64,000 bases of DNA from Periconia sp. R9002 (taxonomy: Eukaryota; Ascomycota; Dothideomycetes; Pleosporales; Periconiaceae): positions 276,465-340,464 of the forward strand of contig JAMAHW010000038.1 in the NCBI GenBank assembly GCA_023627715.1, in the 5' to 3' direction. The notes under the pieces are model-generated. The model did not search any database and had not been told where the DNA came from. It saw nothing but the letters and a program-made list of their open reading frames with translations. A program made the translations under genes and the position numbers. Numbering within the stretch: the stretch's first letter is position 1; every line of letters begins with the position of its first letter. Positions 23,873 through 35,414 of the stretch are shown here, one piece after another.

Positions 23873-25127
23873 TCACTGCCCCGGTTTCGGCGAGTGCCAA
23901 TTCTTATACAAGCACGAACACAGCGCGCCCGCGTCCTGCGCCTGCATGTGAATCTGCTCGCCCAGCTGCTGCCCGTCCTTCTGCTTGCTGCAGCTGGGCA
24001 CGTTCTCGCCGCCGCCGACGGCTTGTTCGACGCGCACGGCTGTTGTCACATGGGTTAGCTAATTCTTTAAGATGGGGGAGAAAGAAAACGTACCAAACGG
24101 CCAAGTCGAGAACGAGGGATCCCCGCTTGGATCCCCTTTATCCAGATTCGGCCAATCCTTCGCCATCTTCGTATACAGGTACGCCTGCAGATTCGTGTTA
24201 TCGAAGTCGCAGCTCGCGGCGGCGTTGTCGGCCGTGATGTTGGTCCTCGGGGCGACGACTTTGGTCTGGGAGATTTGGAAGCGGTAGCGTTCGGTGTCTT
24301 TTCCTGCGTCGAGGAGGGTGAGGTCGGCGTTTTTGAAGGAGACGCTGAAGGGGTTTTCGGTGGAGGAGATTTTGTAGGCGTTGGGCGAGCCGCTGATGAC
24401 CCAGTTGAAGGTGGCGGCGGACTTGGCGGGGTTGGAGTAGTAGGTGGTGTAGGGGTAGCAGGACCAGGTCGCGGCTTCGGCGGTGCAGTTGGTTTGCACC
24501 GTGTCGAGGAAGGTTACGAGGGAGTAGGACCCCAGGGGGAAGTTGGCGGGGAGGGAGGAGGAGGATGATGATGATGATGAGACGGAGGATGGGGATGTGC
24601 TTTGGGGTTGTGAGGGGTCGGTTGTGCTGGTGTTTGCAGTGGCGTCCGCGTTGGAGGGTCTAGGGAGAGTGTTAGTTGGGTATTGTTGTTGTCTGTTTTT
24701 CGGTAACGTACTTTTTGTTTGATTTTTTGAGCCCTAGAGCGATTCCAACGGCTGCGGCTATTATTATCATTAAGATGATGGCGAGTACGAGAGCCAGTTT
24801 CCTCCACCCTCCTCTTTTGGCGATCTGCTTGTGGTTCCGTAGGGCGACAAACTTCTTCTCGCCCTCACTCCATACACTGAATGTGTATCCCGAGTTCCCA
24901 CTCTTCTCATCCATGCTATCCCTCGGCGCATCTGCCAGCGCCGCACTCAGCCCACTCTTCCTCACTGACGCACGATGCGAGTCCCGGGCATTCTTCTTGG
25001 TGGTGTCGACACTTCCATTTTCCAGAATGATGGACAGACGCTGGCCAGCCGGGGTGGATATCCGTTTTGGTTGCGGCTCGGGAATTATCTGGTGGGTGGA
25101 ATTGGATCGTGACCAAAAGCGAGACAT
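23873..25127 (-). CDS. Single-pass membrane protein with Ser-rich stalk and Cys-containing extracellular domain
   Basis: Exons 25127-24712, 24659-24094 and 24039-23873 give 382 aa with closing phases. Residues 1 to about 105 are polar and include GYTFSVWSEGEKKFVAL. RGGWRKLALVLAIILMIIIAA, with the residues after it (about 106-133), is one membrane helix with basic flanks (type II topology likely). A Ser/Thr stalk follows (a run of Ser at about 165-180). The outer domain has Cys residues (VQTNCTAEAATWSCYPYTTY; ASCDFDN; NVPSCSKQKDG; ALCSCLYKNW) and N-glycosylation sites. Homologues I recall in filamentous fungi are uncharacterised and are often mislabelled as Tat-signal proteins because of the RR/RGG before the helix. 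Function is unknown; a cell-surface role is inferred. Confidence 0.85.
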
Positions 25128-26505
25128 TATGGATTATGTAGAAATGATGTACGTGGGACAGACGAGATGAGTTTGAGGCGTGGCTTGATGCTAACCGTCG
25201 TCCTTGTGTTATGATGGGAGTATTACTATTATCTGGCGTAGACTGGGCCAAGTCGATTAAATGTTCATACGGGCAATATCATAGTGTAGCACCGGTCGGT
25301 CGGCTGTGGCAATTGTCGAAGTTGGCTAAGACATGAGTAGAAAGGCGAGGAGAGGAGAGAGAGGCGTGATGGAGAGGCAAGGTGGAGAGGGGATTGACAA
25401 AAAGCAAAGAAGGAGATGACCAAGATGTCGTGCGGCGCACTATCCGCTGCATGGCGTATAGGACCATGTCCAATAGCGGCCAGGGGCGCTCGTCTATTCA
25501 GAGTTTCCCATGATTGCGCCTGATTGTCGTGTTGCGCCATGCCGTTTTGAGCCGACGATAGACAGCCATGAATCGTGTCTGGACAAGCGCAACTCGTCTT
25601 TTCGACCCCTTAATTGGTGAAGCTGCACGGTGGTTGCCATATGCGATGGATGGTGGTATATGTGCTGCTGTTTTATAGCTGAGCAGGCGGCTCGCCCACG
25701 TGTTTGGATCGTTCCGTGTTCGCCATGTTCCTTGCCAAACATTCAGGCCTGTCGGGTGCCATGTCAACAACCTGCCGTGTTTCGCAGCACATGACGCACA
25801 TCTAGTCAGTCAGTCAGCCGAATCAGTTGCGGTCCTGTTGATCCTGCATAGTGCAACAATGCGCGACCCACGCACGCATCGCGTTTTGTGCATGCACCCG
25901 TCTCCCCTTCACATATTTGGATAAATAAATGGAACGGGCCAAGGGTTTCTCACTCGGGCCGCCCTAGGCCACATCCAGCCAATCGTGTGGGTCCCTCGCT
26001 AAGCTCCCCAGACCCCATGTCTGCCAAGCCCTTTACTTCAACTTCACATCCATCTGTGTCACTCTTCTGGGAAGCTTGAAACAACACATAGAGGTGCAAT
26101 TTATAGTCCACAAAGGTCATCCTGCTCCAACAACTTCATAAAGTTCTGCTTCTCTGCGCGTGTCTGAATAAATAGCTATACCGCAAGACGATCCCGAATA
26201 CCCGTCACGCGTCGTCAAAAACAAGTCGCCTTGTTGGTCGCGTTAAACAAGGTCCAAACTTCCTTGTGCGACAGTTTCCATGTCAAAAAGGCAACCGCCA
26301 TGGACGTGCACCTTGACCACGTCGAGTACTGACGATTGACCGCTCTTCAGTGTTTCCTCACACCACCCCATAGTTTGTACAAGCTTTTGTTACCCACAAA
26401 CTTTCTCAAAAATTGCACCCACAAACCCACCCACCTCCTCCTACGCTTCAAGAATCCACTTACTTTCAAATCATCTATTCCTCTCAATCACATCACACAA
26501 CGGCA
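25128..26505. promoter_or_regulatory. Divergent intergenic region
   Basis: This 1.4 kb divergent region separates the membrane-protein gene from the Clr2-like gene. Small ORFs on the minus strand (25265-25770) show no splice-consistent continuation or motif. The 150 bp before 26506 are C/A-rich without ATG, as in a 5' leader. Confidence 0.45.
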
Positions 26506-28626
26506 ATGTCTCAACGCCCACGGCAAAGGGTCGTCGTGCCACTGTATCCCGGCTCCGACGGCGATCCATCGCATGCGCCGACTGATCCAGCTTACAAGAA
26601 ATGTGACCCTCCCACCTTGCACTTGGAGAAACTAGCCATAGAGTGGATGAAAGCTCGCAACGAAACCAAAGACGGTGTCACTTACATCCTGGAACGCCTG
26701 CCTCATGGATACGCAGTTTTCGAAAAAGCGCGCGCGTCTGGAAAACACATAGACAGATGGGTGTACGGTCATCCCGACCATAAGACATTTGACTCACCTA
26801 ATCGCTTCTACCCTCATTTCGAACACCTGATGAACAATTCCGGGAGTAGCATTGGTTGCCCATGCAGCGTGTGTGTCAAGAATGGAGTCCTCCATCGTTC
26901 GACATCAACCGCCTCGTCTTCCCGACAGTCTAGCACATCGGTGTCGGTGAAACCTGCTCCCACGAAGATTAAGCGTTCAGATCCTGTGTTAGCACCCGCG
27001 ACCCAGTTCAAAGGTCGCCCAAAGATGATTTCTCCCGGCATGGACGCAAGCCGCATAGACGACGAAGGTACACCTGACGTCTGGCGCAACCTCATCAACA
27101 AGCTGAAACGTGACATTACGCTGGATCAGGCCATATCAGAACCCATGAGCATGGACTGGAGAGCCGAGCAGACACTTCTAGATGATATGTTACGCAAGGA
27201 CGAGCCGCAACATGCCCCTCGAGTCGGCGAAATCGTCCTGTATCTTCGCAACAATACCGGTGGCCACTATGTCGACGTCATCAAGCACGATTCGGGGGAG
27301 TTTACACTCCATGACCCTTTGACCAAGTCCGACCTAGGGGCACCGCAATGGGCTGCAGGCCATGTCACCCAAGTGCCTGAACCCTCACCCAACGACGGCG
27401 AGACCAGCATTATCAATTCCGGCGTCCGCGTAGAGCCCCTACCCAACCCGAACAACGGGAACAAGAGTATGTCCAAGAAGTATCAATACGTTCCTAGCCT
27501 CCACACTCGTCCCTTCTTCCTTTGGAAGTATTACTTGGACGCGATTGATGAGGACGAATGGCACCCCACAATACACAACGCTCTTACCTGCATGTCCACA
27601 ATGTCTGTAGTGGGCAGGCACCGATTCCAAGGACAATGGCCAAAGGCGTTCATCTGGTGCCACGCCATCTACATCGGCGCAGAACTAGTCATGGTCGGCG
27701 ACACCGTCCGCCTGTCTCCCAAGGCCGAATACCCCGAGTGCACTGATATCCTGGTGGTCAAATCGATCCGAATGAAGCTCAGCGACCTCGAAAAAGCATC
27801 CTCAAATGACTACGATGACGGCCCACCTTACAGAACTGAAGCTTGGATCTACGGCTCCGCCTACACGATGGACCCCTCGCGATCCAACAAACTAGACCTC
27901 GACCACAAGAACTCCGGCATCCCCAAAGCCGCCGACGGATACGCGAACGCGTGGCACCCACTCCACCCCAGCAACAAGGAAATGGCCGTCCCCTTCTCGC
28001 GCGTGCTAGGCCGCGTCTACGAACACAACTTCATAGCCTCCCTCACAACTTCCGCATCCCTAGACCTAGGCCGCGAGAGCATCCTCGAAGGCCGCAACTT
28101 CTCCCGCAGCCACGATAACCGCATCCTCAAGTCCCCGGGCTCAACGTGGTTCTGGGGCGACTCCCGCGTGCAATCGCTTGACCTCGAGACTGTTAATGGG
28201 TTGGAGGTGGGGAAATTCGACACCGAGCGCGACCCCAAGGAATTCCGCAAGGCGATCAAGGTCATCGACGGCCTGACGCCGACTTCCGCCGCGGCGGACA
28301 AGAAGTCGACGAAGATGCCGGATCTGAGCCGGTTCATGGCGCCTGCGACGGTAGGGACGTTGCCTGTGAGGCATCGAACCGGGGTCAAGAGGAAGGTTGT
28401 TGACGTGGATGACGATGACGACGACGACGACGGCGGGGGAAACGGAAACGCGAATATCAAGCCAGAGCAAGCAGACGGCGACAGTCAGGACGACGATGAT
28501 GAAGACCAATTCCGCACCCAGACCATCGTTATTGACGACGATGATGCGGATGAGCTTGGTGGTGGTGGCAGCTCCTCGGTGCTTGAGATGGGGAAGAAGG
28601 TTAAGGTTATGGTGCGTCCTCATTGA
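26506..28626 (+). CDS. Clr2-like transcriptional silencing protein (cryptic loci regulator 2)
   Basis: A single exon encodes 706 aa with the first ATG at 26506 (a longer frame from 26413 would use TTG). The N-terminal region contains LERLPHGYAVFEKARASGKH, a PNRFYPHFEHL motif and a C-P-C-S-V-C metal-binding-like cluster, matching the Clr2 N-terminal domain as I know it. The central and C-terminal part (VGEIVLYLRNN, GHYVDVIKHDSG, YQYVPSLHTRPFFLWKYYL, IYIGAELVMVGDTVRL, AWIYGSAYTM, LGRVYEHNFIA) matches the Clr2 domain. The tail is acidic with poly-Asp runs. In fission yeast Clr2 is a subunit of the SHREC complex, which deacetylates and compacts heterochromatin. Whether this protein works in an equivalent complex is inference. 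Confidence 0.85.
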   Translation: MSQRPRQRVVVPLYPGSDGDPSHAPTDPAYKKCDPPTLHLEKLAIEWMKARNETKDGVTYILERLPHGYAVFEKARASGKHIDRWVYGHPDHKTFDSPNRFYPHFEHLMNNSGSSIGCPCSVCVKNGVLHRSTSTASSSRQSSTSVSVKPAPTKIKRSDPVLAPATQFKGRPKMISPGMDASRIDDEGTPDVWRNLINKLKRDITLDQAISEPMSMDWRAEQTLLDDMLRKDEPQHAPRVGEIVLYLRNNTGGHYVDVIKHDSGEFTLHDPLTKSDLGAPQWAAGHVTQVPEPSPNDGETSIINSGVRVEPLPNPNNGNKSMSKKYQYVPSLHTRPFFLWKYYLDAIDEDEWHPTIHNALTCMSTMSVVGRHRFQGQWPKAFIWCHAIYIGAELVMVGDTVRLSPKAEYPECTDILVVKSIRMKLSDLEKASSNDYDDGPPYRTEAWIYGSAYTMDPSRSNKLDLDHKNSGIPKAADGYANAWHPLHPSNKEMAVPFSRVLGRVYEHNFIASLTTSASLDLGRESILEGRNFSRSHDNRILKSPGSTWFWGDSRVQSLDLETVNGLEVGKFDTERDPKEFRKAIKVIDGLTPTSAAADKKSTKMPDLSRFMAPATVGTLPVRHRTGVKRKVVDVDDDDDDDDGGGNGNANIKPEQADGDSQDDDDEDQFRTQTIVIDDDDADELGGGGSSSVLEMGKKVKVMVRPH

Positions 28627-28651
28627 GAGAGAGAGAAAGAAAGAAAGAAAA
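28625..28651. repeat. GA/GAAA microsatellite
   Basis: A (GA)n tract turning into (GAAA)n begins exactly at the stop codon of the Clr2-like gene. Confidence 0.75.
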
Positions 28652-29216
28652 GTCTCCGCCTCTCTCTCTTTCCCCTCTTTGTATGAGATATCAAGACTTG
28701 CATTGCAAATACTATGGATCGGATAATCGGTGGGTGAGGGGGAAGGGTGGTTTAGATGGCAGACAGACAGGCACACATGCGAGGCAAGCCACACAATCGG
28801 GACAAAATTTCCTTTTCTTATTCTCGTCTCTTCTCTCCTTCTACCTTCTTCAGAGACATGAGAGACCACGTACCATAATAATATGACAACGAGACCAGAA
28901 AAAACATCCATCTTCTTTCTTTCCTGCTCCAGGAACAAGTGAAACGAAGTGGATCAAAAAATTCAAAATCAAAAATCAAAATCCCTTGATCCTTCCTTCC
29001 CCACCGCAGTCTACGCCCCCTACTATATTAGACAAGACTTGATAATTCCCCACGACATGAACCGCTCCACTGTCCGTCCCATATATCTCCTTTTCTCCCC
29101 CCCTTTCTTCCCTTCTCATTCCACCCCTCACCCCCCTTCCCCTCTACTTGTGTGTTTGTGTGTGTGGTTATCTAGCTAGTGAGTGTTAGCTGAGCTTTAC
29201 CCTTTTCCCAGTAACC

Positions 29217-29238
29217 TACATACATACATACATACATA
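29217..29238. repeat. (CATA)n microsatellite
   Basis: Five to six tandem CATA units. Confidence 0.85.
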
Positions 29239-29881
29239 ACGTACCCCACACCTACCAGAGTGTAAGCGTAATCTCAAAAAATCCCAAACCCTGAGATCCA
29301 AAACAATCCAAACATTAGAAGATAGAAGATGGGATGAATTGCATATCACATAGGTACACTAGCTAGGCGTCGTGTCAAGTGCTCAAAATACATACCTCTG
29401 TGAACCGCAAACCACCGCAACTATACGCGTATAAGGTCGGTCGGTTGTATACGGTTTGGTTGTATATAGTTTGGTTATGGTTGTGTTGGTTTAGTGGTGG
29501 AAGTGGTAGAAGTGGGTATAGCTTTTTCACGAGATGAGATTGAGATTGGATTGGAATTGGGTTTGGGGGGGGGGAGGGTAAGAGGGTTGGAGGGTTAGAC
29601 GGTTAGAGGGTTGTAGGTGGTGTGGGAGAAGGGGGGAGGGAGGGAAGAGAAGGATGTTATACTACATAGGAACTGTTTGTCTTTTGAAATGTATGTGTGT
29701 GTGGACGTGTGTAGACAGTTAGTTAGGGATTTGAGGGGCTTGAGGGAGGGGGAGGGGAGGGGAGGGGGTTTAGGATGTACTTATGTAACTTAGGAACTTA
29801 GGTGCGTGACTTAAGAATGGATATAAGTGGTAGGTGGTAGGGTGAGGTGGGTAGGTACAGGTAGGTGGTCTGTGAACCTAG

Positions 29882-29920
29882 GTGTGTATGTGTGTGTGTG
29901 TGTATGTGTGTGTGTGTGTA
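29882..29920. repeat. (GT)n microsatellite with interspersed AT
   Basis: GT dinucleotides extend over about 38 bp and are interrupted twice by GTAT. Confidence 0.85.
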
Positions 29921-30476
29921 GAGGGGGATAAGTAGTTATGCAGGTAAGGCTATTGCGTGTATGTATTTGTCCATATTTCGTGAGAGTAGAAGAAAAAGAT
30001 TTGATACGTGACAATTTCGTTTATTCTCACACCCCATGTAACATGTATCTAGTCGTGATCGTGATACGGCCGCGCACAGCTGGCGGATTGATATTTACAT
30101 GTACATAGGTACGCACATGTCCACTCTTTCGTGAACGTTGCATCGCAGCTGACCAAACCCGTACTTATATAGATATAAGTAATTTTTTAGCGTATAATAG
30201 ATACTAGAAAAGCATTGCAGATAACGAGGGATACTGTTGAGCTTAGCTCACTTTCCTTTTTGTGTACATAGTTAACTTGGACGGTTGATGGATTCACTCC
30301 TGATCCTAGCTAGGGTATTTCGATTCTTGTTTTTACGTGTTTCTTTTTTTTAAAAAATGTCCCGTTTGTCTTAGTTGAATTATATGTACCATGTATGTAT
30401 GTGCGTGTATATGTACTTCCAAGATATAGGGACATGAACGAGACATACAAGCTAAAAAGTAGCGTAAGAAAAACAA

Positions 30477-30501
30477 GGGGGGCGGGGGGGGGGGGGGGGG
30501 G
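30477..30501. repeat. Homopolymer G run
   Basis: An 18-nt uninterrupted G run follows GGGGGGC. Its length is probably unreliable in the assembly. Confidence 0.8.
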
Positions 30502-30677
30502 CCGAAAAAGGTTAAAAAAAAACCAAAACACCAAACCGAACAATTTAAAGGGGTAATAAATAAAAAAGATTAATTGAATATTTCTATGGAGGAGCTAGGT
30601 GCGAATAAATCGTCGAGTGTCCACGGGTTATCAGGGTCATAAATCTTCAAGCTTTCGGAGGATAGAGGTTCCCTATA

Positions 30678-33403
30678 TCACAAAAGCCCAGTACTGAATT
30701 CGTCGTCGTCCTCAGGCAATTCCTCTTCACTGCCTCTAGCGGATTCACCGAAGTTTCGATAATAATCTTCAAAAGCGAACAAGGCAAGCTGCTCTTGATG
30801 CTTTGCCATGTGCCTTCTTAAGCTGTTAGGTCGCGAGAGTTCAGCGCCACAAAGCAAACATGAAACTGCAGATATACTGATATTCGTGTCGAGGTAATGG
30901 GTCTCCCTTTCGTGCTCGAACCACGCGTCGCGGCTCTCGTACATGCGGTGCGCGGTAGCGCAGTCTTTGACAGTGCAAACGTACGGACGCACATCTTTGA
31001 TTAAATGTTCTCTAAAGACCAAATTTAGCACGTGCGCGGGTAGTCTAGCTTGTTATACATACTTGAAATCTTGCACCTGATGAATGATGATGGAGCGAAG
31101 GCATATAGGGCACTTGTAATTATCTTTCTGACCATACGGAACGTTCGCATTGCTAAATTGCATGTAAATGAACCTAGTGAGGTGGCTGAAACTTGAAATG
31201 ATATTATCCTCAGGTTCAGCCTTCTCAGCTTCTGCTTGACTGGCTTCGTTATGTTCCCTCAGGATTTCAACCCGATGGGAGAGATACTGGCGACGTTTTG
31301 ATCTGGCTTTGCCTAGACGCTCTACTAGATAGCCCGGAGCATCTGGAAAGGTTACACGAACGTGCCGAATATCAAAGGGCAAAAAATGGGTTTTGTCGAT
31401 GGTGTGCATTTTCCGCATGAATGGACTTGGAGCCTGTAGATGTACTCTTCTGAAAACGCCCAGTTCTCGTTTTGCGTGTTCAGATGGTTCAGGGGATTTC
31501 TCCCAAAACTCGGACTCTTCCGAGTCTTCTTCCGAGTCTTCTCCCGAGTCTTCTTCCGAGTCTTCTTCCGAGTCTTCTTCCGAGTCTTCTTCCGAGTCTT
31601 CTTCCGAGTCTTCTTCCGAGTCTTCTTCCGAGNNNNNNNNNNNNNNNNNNNNNNNNNNNNNNNNNNNNNNNNNNNNNNNNNNNNNNNNNNNNNNNNNNNN
31701 NNNNNNNNNNNNNNNNNNNNNNNNNNNNNNAGTCTTCTTCCGAAAACCTATCCTTCTTTGGACCCCGTCGACGAGGGCCGGATCCGTTGCCGCGAGGCTG
31801 CTTGCTGGGCGAAGATTGACTCGTTGCACCTCGTAGCTTCTCCGGTCGATCTGGTTTACTCTTGGTAGGATACCAATGGGTGTTCGGTTCTGCAGCAAAT
31901 TCCATACTGCATTTGTCACTGAACGAGTTAGCTTCTACAATATCACATGGATGATCTCATACCAAGTTTTGAAGGCCGGTCGATCTTTGATAACTCCAAA
32001 ACCGTTACAACCAATCCGGGGGCATTGGTTCAGCTGCGTTTGTATCATCAATTGCTCTACGAGTGCCGACATGACTAGATTTGCGCCCGGGAAAACCATT
32101 GTTCCCCATTCTTCTTCGCTGATCGGGTTGCCATTTGAAGCACCATCCAGAATAAGATACTGTCGCTGGAGCACTTTCTCTTCGCCTGGAAGTCCTTTGA
32201 ACTGGGTTTGAAGGTAGGAAGTGAACACCTAAAGGAAATGGTAAGAGCCTTGTCAGAGACGATCCAGTGAGCTGTATACCTCGATGTGACGGAAGTATTC
32301 ATATGGCAAAGATCGGGTTCTTCCTAGTACATCCTCAAATCGAATACTGTCTTCCGGCTGAAATGCGGGAGCGCGAAGAATGCTGCTGTGAATTGCTCTG
32401 AGAATGGTATACATCTGGATATTCGACCGCCTTGCACCTTAATTAGTATCGATTGATTCACAACTGGGTGTATGGTTGGGCCACTTACACGACCTGCTCC
32501 AAGGTTTCCCGAATCTGCGACGGGAAATGATGAATCCTTTGCAAATCAGACCTTGACAGCGATGATCACTTTGAAGGGACTCACGTCTGCAAGAGTTGGA
32601 CAGCAAGCGTCCGAAAACTCATAACAGTTAGGTTGACTGCATCAGTAGTGGTTGAAACATGACGTAACGTTTTGGCGGCACTATCCATTTGGTCCGCAAT
32701 CTTCTCCATCTTCTCCGAATGCCTTTGCAGATCATCTCTCGTTGAAGAATGGGCCTTGTTAATCTTCTTGTCGAGCCTTTCTATGCTCATCCGCTGCTCC
32801 AGAATACTCCCCAGTAATGCGACATGTGATTTGTGAGCTTCAGCTTCGATGCGCGAGAGCGACTCACTGAACTTCAAATCAGCGCGAGGAGGAAACATAA
32901 CTTGGGATCCTCACGAAGTATGTGTCGCCAGCAGCAAATTGATACTAAGCACTTTGGCTCCAATGGCCGTTCTGAGTTTGCCCACTTCATCGCTCATAAA
33001 GACGGCCCATTGCGACTTTCGTCCCGCGGATTTGAGGCAACCTCTACTGTGCATTGCGAATGGCCCCAAAGAGGATTCGTATTTGTGGATCTTCTCCAGG
33101 AACTCTTGCAGTGGTATTCGGCATGTGAGTGCCACGCCACGAATAGCATTGACATGGTCGACATTGCTCTCCCCAGGCTGAAGCGCTTGCAGATGTCGCA
33201 GAGTCCTTTCTAACGCCTGGAGCTCTAGTAGAACATGCTGATACTCGTTGGAAGCGCCGGATTTGTCTTTTACAGCCTTGCTGACCTTGGCGATGAGTGC
33301 TTCCCCAAGTACTGTAAGACACTAGCAGAGCATGTTGGTGGGAACGGGACCTACCGATGGCTGCGATGAAATCCCCCACGGAAAACCCAAATCCTGGTAG
33401 CAT
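30678..33403 (-). CDS. Fungal protein with N-terminal STAND-like region, ubiquitin-like domain, acidic repeat and C2H2 zinc fingers
   Basis: Eight exons were deduced: 33403-33355, 33311-32915, 32866-32585, 32536-32489, 32430-32280, 32228-31963, 31906-31063 (contains the gap) and 31011-30678. All phases close except across the run of N. The N-terminus MLPGFGFSVGDFIAAI and the helical region after it resemble the N-terminal domain of fungal STAND/NLR-type proteins. Exons 5-6 (SLPYEYFRHIEVFTSYLQTQ...VFPGANLVMSALVEQ) match the ubiquitin-like domain seen in such proteins. Exon 7 carries D-S-E-E repeats. The end has CPICLR and C2H2-like fingers (YVCTVKDC...WFEHERETH; CLLCGAEL...LRRHMAKHQ). The family is expanded in filamentous fungi; a role in signalling or immunity-like responses is only inferred. 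The total length cannot be given because of the gap. Confidence 0.82.
31511..31740. repeat. Coding 12-bp minisatellite (D-S-E-E)n with assembly gap
   Basis: Tandem copies of GAGTCTTCTTCC (plus strand) read as Asp-Ser-Glu-Glu on the minus strand. About ten copies are visible to the left of a run of 98 N (31633-31730) and one to the right. One unit carries TCC for TTC (Glu to Gly). Confidence 0.95.
31633..31730. other. Assembly gap (98 N)
   Basis: The run of N lies inside the 12-bp coding repeat. The unit phase on the two sides fits a missing length of 10 plus a multiple of 12. Ninety-eight does not fit, so the size is an estimate. Confidence 0.95.
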
Positions 33404-33920
33404 AATGCTAGCTTTCAAGCGTACATAGTTGTGAGGAATAATGGGAAGGGAAGTTGGGGACAGCGAAGAGCATTTGAGGAGGGGCAGGGCAGCTGCGCCT
33501 GCCTGCACCTGCCTGTTCCTCAGCCTCCTAGCATTCAGCCTTACGGTTCCATCATTGCCTTCATGTACCTCTGTAGTGTTGTTTTACGTAGAAAGTAGCA
33601 CTTCCAATGCAGAACCATCAACAAGAAAAAGAAGTAGAATCATGGGGAAAGGAAGGACGGAAAATTGAGAAGAGACAGAGATAAACAAAATGTAGCGATG
33701 GGGGGATGTCAAAATTAAGAAGTGCTTATTTCTCTTTTCTAGTTCTTCTTTCCTGTCAAACCAGAACGGAAGATTGATCAATTCATTTCATCCCGTTCAT
33801 TTGATTCCCAAATCCATATCACGGTTTATAAAACGCCTGCCCCCAAAAAGAGAGAAAGAAGCCAGTCAATCCCACGCTGCTATATAGACACAAAATCCAG
33901 CACATCCGATTCTACTCGTT
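33404..33920. promoter_or_regulatory. Intergenic spacer
   Basis: This 517-bp spacer lies between the minus-strand UBL/C2H2 gene start and the stop of the PPP4R2-like gene. It is AT-rich near 33690-33850 and no ORF is supported. Confidence 0.5.
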
Positions 33921-35414
33921 TCAATCAGACTTCATCTCCGTATCCTGGTCCGGCTTCTCCTCCTCGCCTTTGCCACTGTCGCTACTCCTATCCTTCATTT
34001 CTTCGTCCTTGTCACCACTCTCTGCCTCCTTGTCCTCCTTGTCCTTCTCGGCCTCGGATTCCGGCGCAGGACCAGGGCTCTTGCTTGCGCGCTCGATGCT
34101 CGGCCGGCCAATAGCTCCCTCAATGTCCAGACCGCCCGACGTCCGTTGCGGCCCCGTATCTTCCATGCCGATGACTTCTGGCCCGCGTGCGTGGGGAGTT
34201 TCTTCGTCGCCCTCTATCGTTTCCATGACACTCGCGGTGGTGACCCCGCCGCCGCCGGTTTCTTCCGAAACGGCCTCATCCAGCACGGACCGACCGGGGT
34301 TCGATGTCAGGGAGTGGGGATTGTTGAGGACAACGCCAGCCTCTTGTTCCTGGCGAAGGATTTCCCCTTGGGTTACGGCGCCCATGGAAGGTAATGTCTC
34401 GCCGTCGGGATGCGAAGACGCAATTTGCGAGTGGCCAGCAGCCTGGGTCGCGGTTGGGGATGTGGCAGCGGTAGCGGTGGGGCTACCCGCATTCAGCATG
34501 GCCACCGTCACTGTCTCGATTCTTCCAGCACCGTTGGGCCCGTCGACCATTTCGGTGCTCTCGGAGACCAATTCGTTTTGGGCGCCGCGGGATTGAAGCC
34601 ACGGTATGGGTGTGAGCAGAGCACCTCCGAGCGATTCATCGGAGCCGAGACTCGAGGTAGGCGACGACACGACCGTTATGCCATTGAGCAAGCCAGGCGC
34701 GGTGGGGAGGAAGGGCTGTGGAAGAGGGAAGAGGGAGTTTGGAGACGAGACGGAGATGACGCGATCGAGGGCTCTGAGGTAGGGAGGAAGAAATTTATAT
34801 CGACGCCGAGGTTCGAGAATGAGCTCTGCCAAACGCTGAATGGTATGGGGGGCATCCTTGGAAAAGTTCTTGGACAGAGCGGTCCGTATGGAAGTGTACA
34901 TGTTTATGGTCTCGGGCGGCCAAGGCCCAAGCTCTTGACTGGCAAAGGCGGGGACAGGAGGTCGGGTCGGGGTGGTGGGAGCAGCATTTTCCTTGTCGCC
35001 GGTGGCTGAATCTTGACTGGAGGTGGTAGGTTGCGGGCGGGCCGCCGAGGAGGGGTCTGATGGTGGAGGTGGTTCGGGTTTGGGGAACTGGTCGATAATC
35101 TGGAGCAGGCAGGCGGGGAACGTCAGTCTGGGGAATTGGTGGCAAGAATGGAGGGAGGAGTGTCTCACGTCGTCGAGTTGATTGAGTATATAGGTCAATG
35201 TGTCGGGCCATTCAAGGCTAGAGTACGAGGGTTAGTATAATTACTATCAATGATGGCGGGCGGGGGAAGAAGGCATACGGATCGAGCGAGCCATCTTGGG
35301 CGGCTTTCTGCAGCACCGACTCTGCTGGGGAGGGTCAGCGGGCGGGCGGGTGTTTGGAGGTGGTACAGGCAGATGTGGTACGAATGAAGGAGTGCAGTAC
35401 ATACGGGACGTCAT
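33921..35414 (-). CDS. Protein phosphatase 4 regulatory subunit R2 (PPP4R2/Psy4-like)
   Basis: Four exons, 35414-35405, 35321-35279, 35217-35169 and 35099-33921, give 426 aa. The first coding exon is only 10 nt (M-T-S plus one base). The N-terminal part SVLQKAAQDGSLDP-LEWPDTLTYILNQLDD-IIDQFPKP matches the PPP4R2 core. WPPETINMYTSIRTALSKNF and APHTIQRLAELILEPRRRYKF, with LPPYLRALDRVISVSSP, complete the domain. The rest is disordered and acidic (DKDEEMKDRSSDSGKGEEE). The R2 subunit targets the PP4 catalytic subunit, for example to gamma-H2A dephosphorylation in DNA-damage recovery; this function is inferred from the family. The exon 2 acceptor is a NAGNAG (CAGCAG), so forms with or without one residue are possible. 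Confidence 0.9.

Larger units (their letters stand above)
28627..30677. other. Long intergenic region, simple-repeat rich
   Basis: Two kilobases between convergent genes hold no supported ORF. They contain a (CATA)n tract (29217-29238), a G-rich stretch (29566-29640), a GT/TA tract (29882-29920) and a G run (30477-30501). The composition is AT-rich towards the right. I see no RNA gene. Confidence 0.55.

Noticed and set aside
31053..31919. 288-codon ORF reading through the N gap
   Set aside because: Its left part (MTNAVWNLL...) is intron and out-of-frame sequence. The splice phase from the ubiquitin-like exon enters the frame of ATG 31905, and the apparent joining across N is an artefact of gap length.
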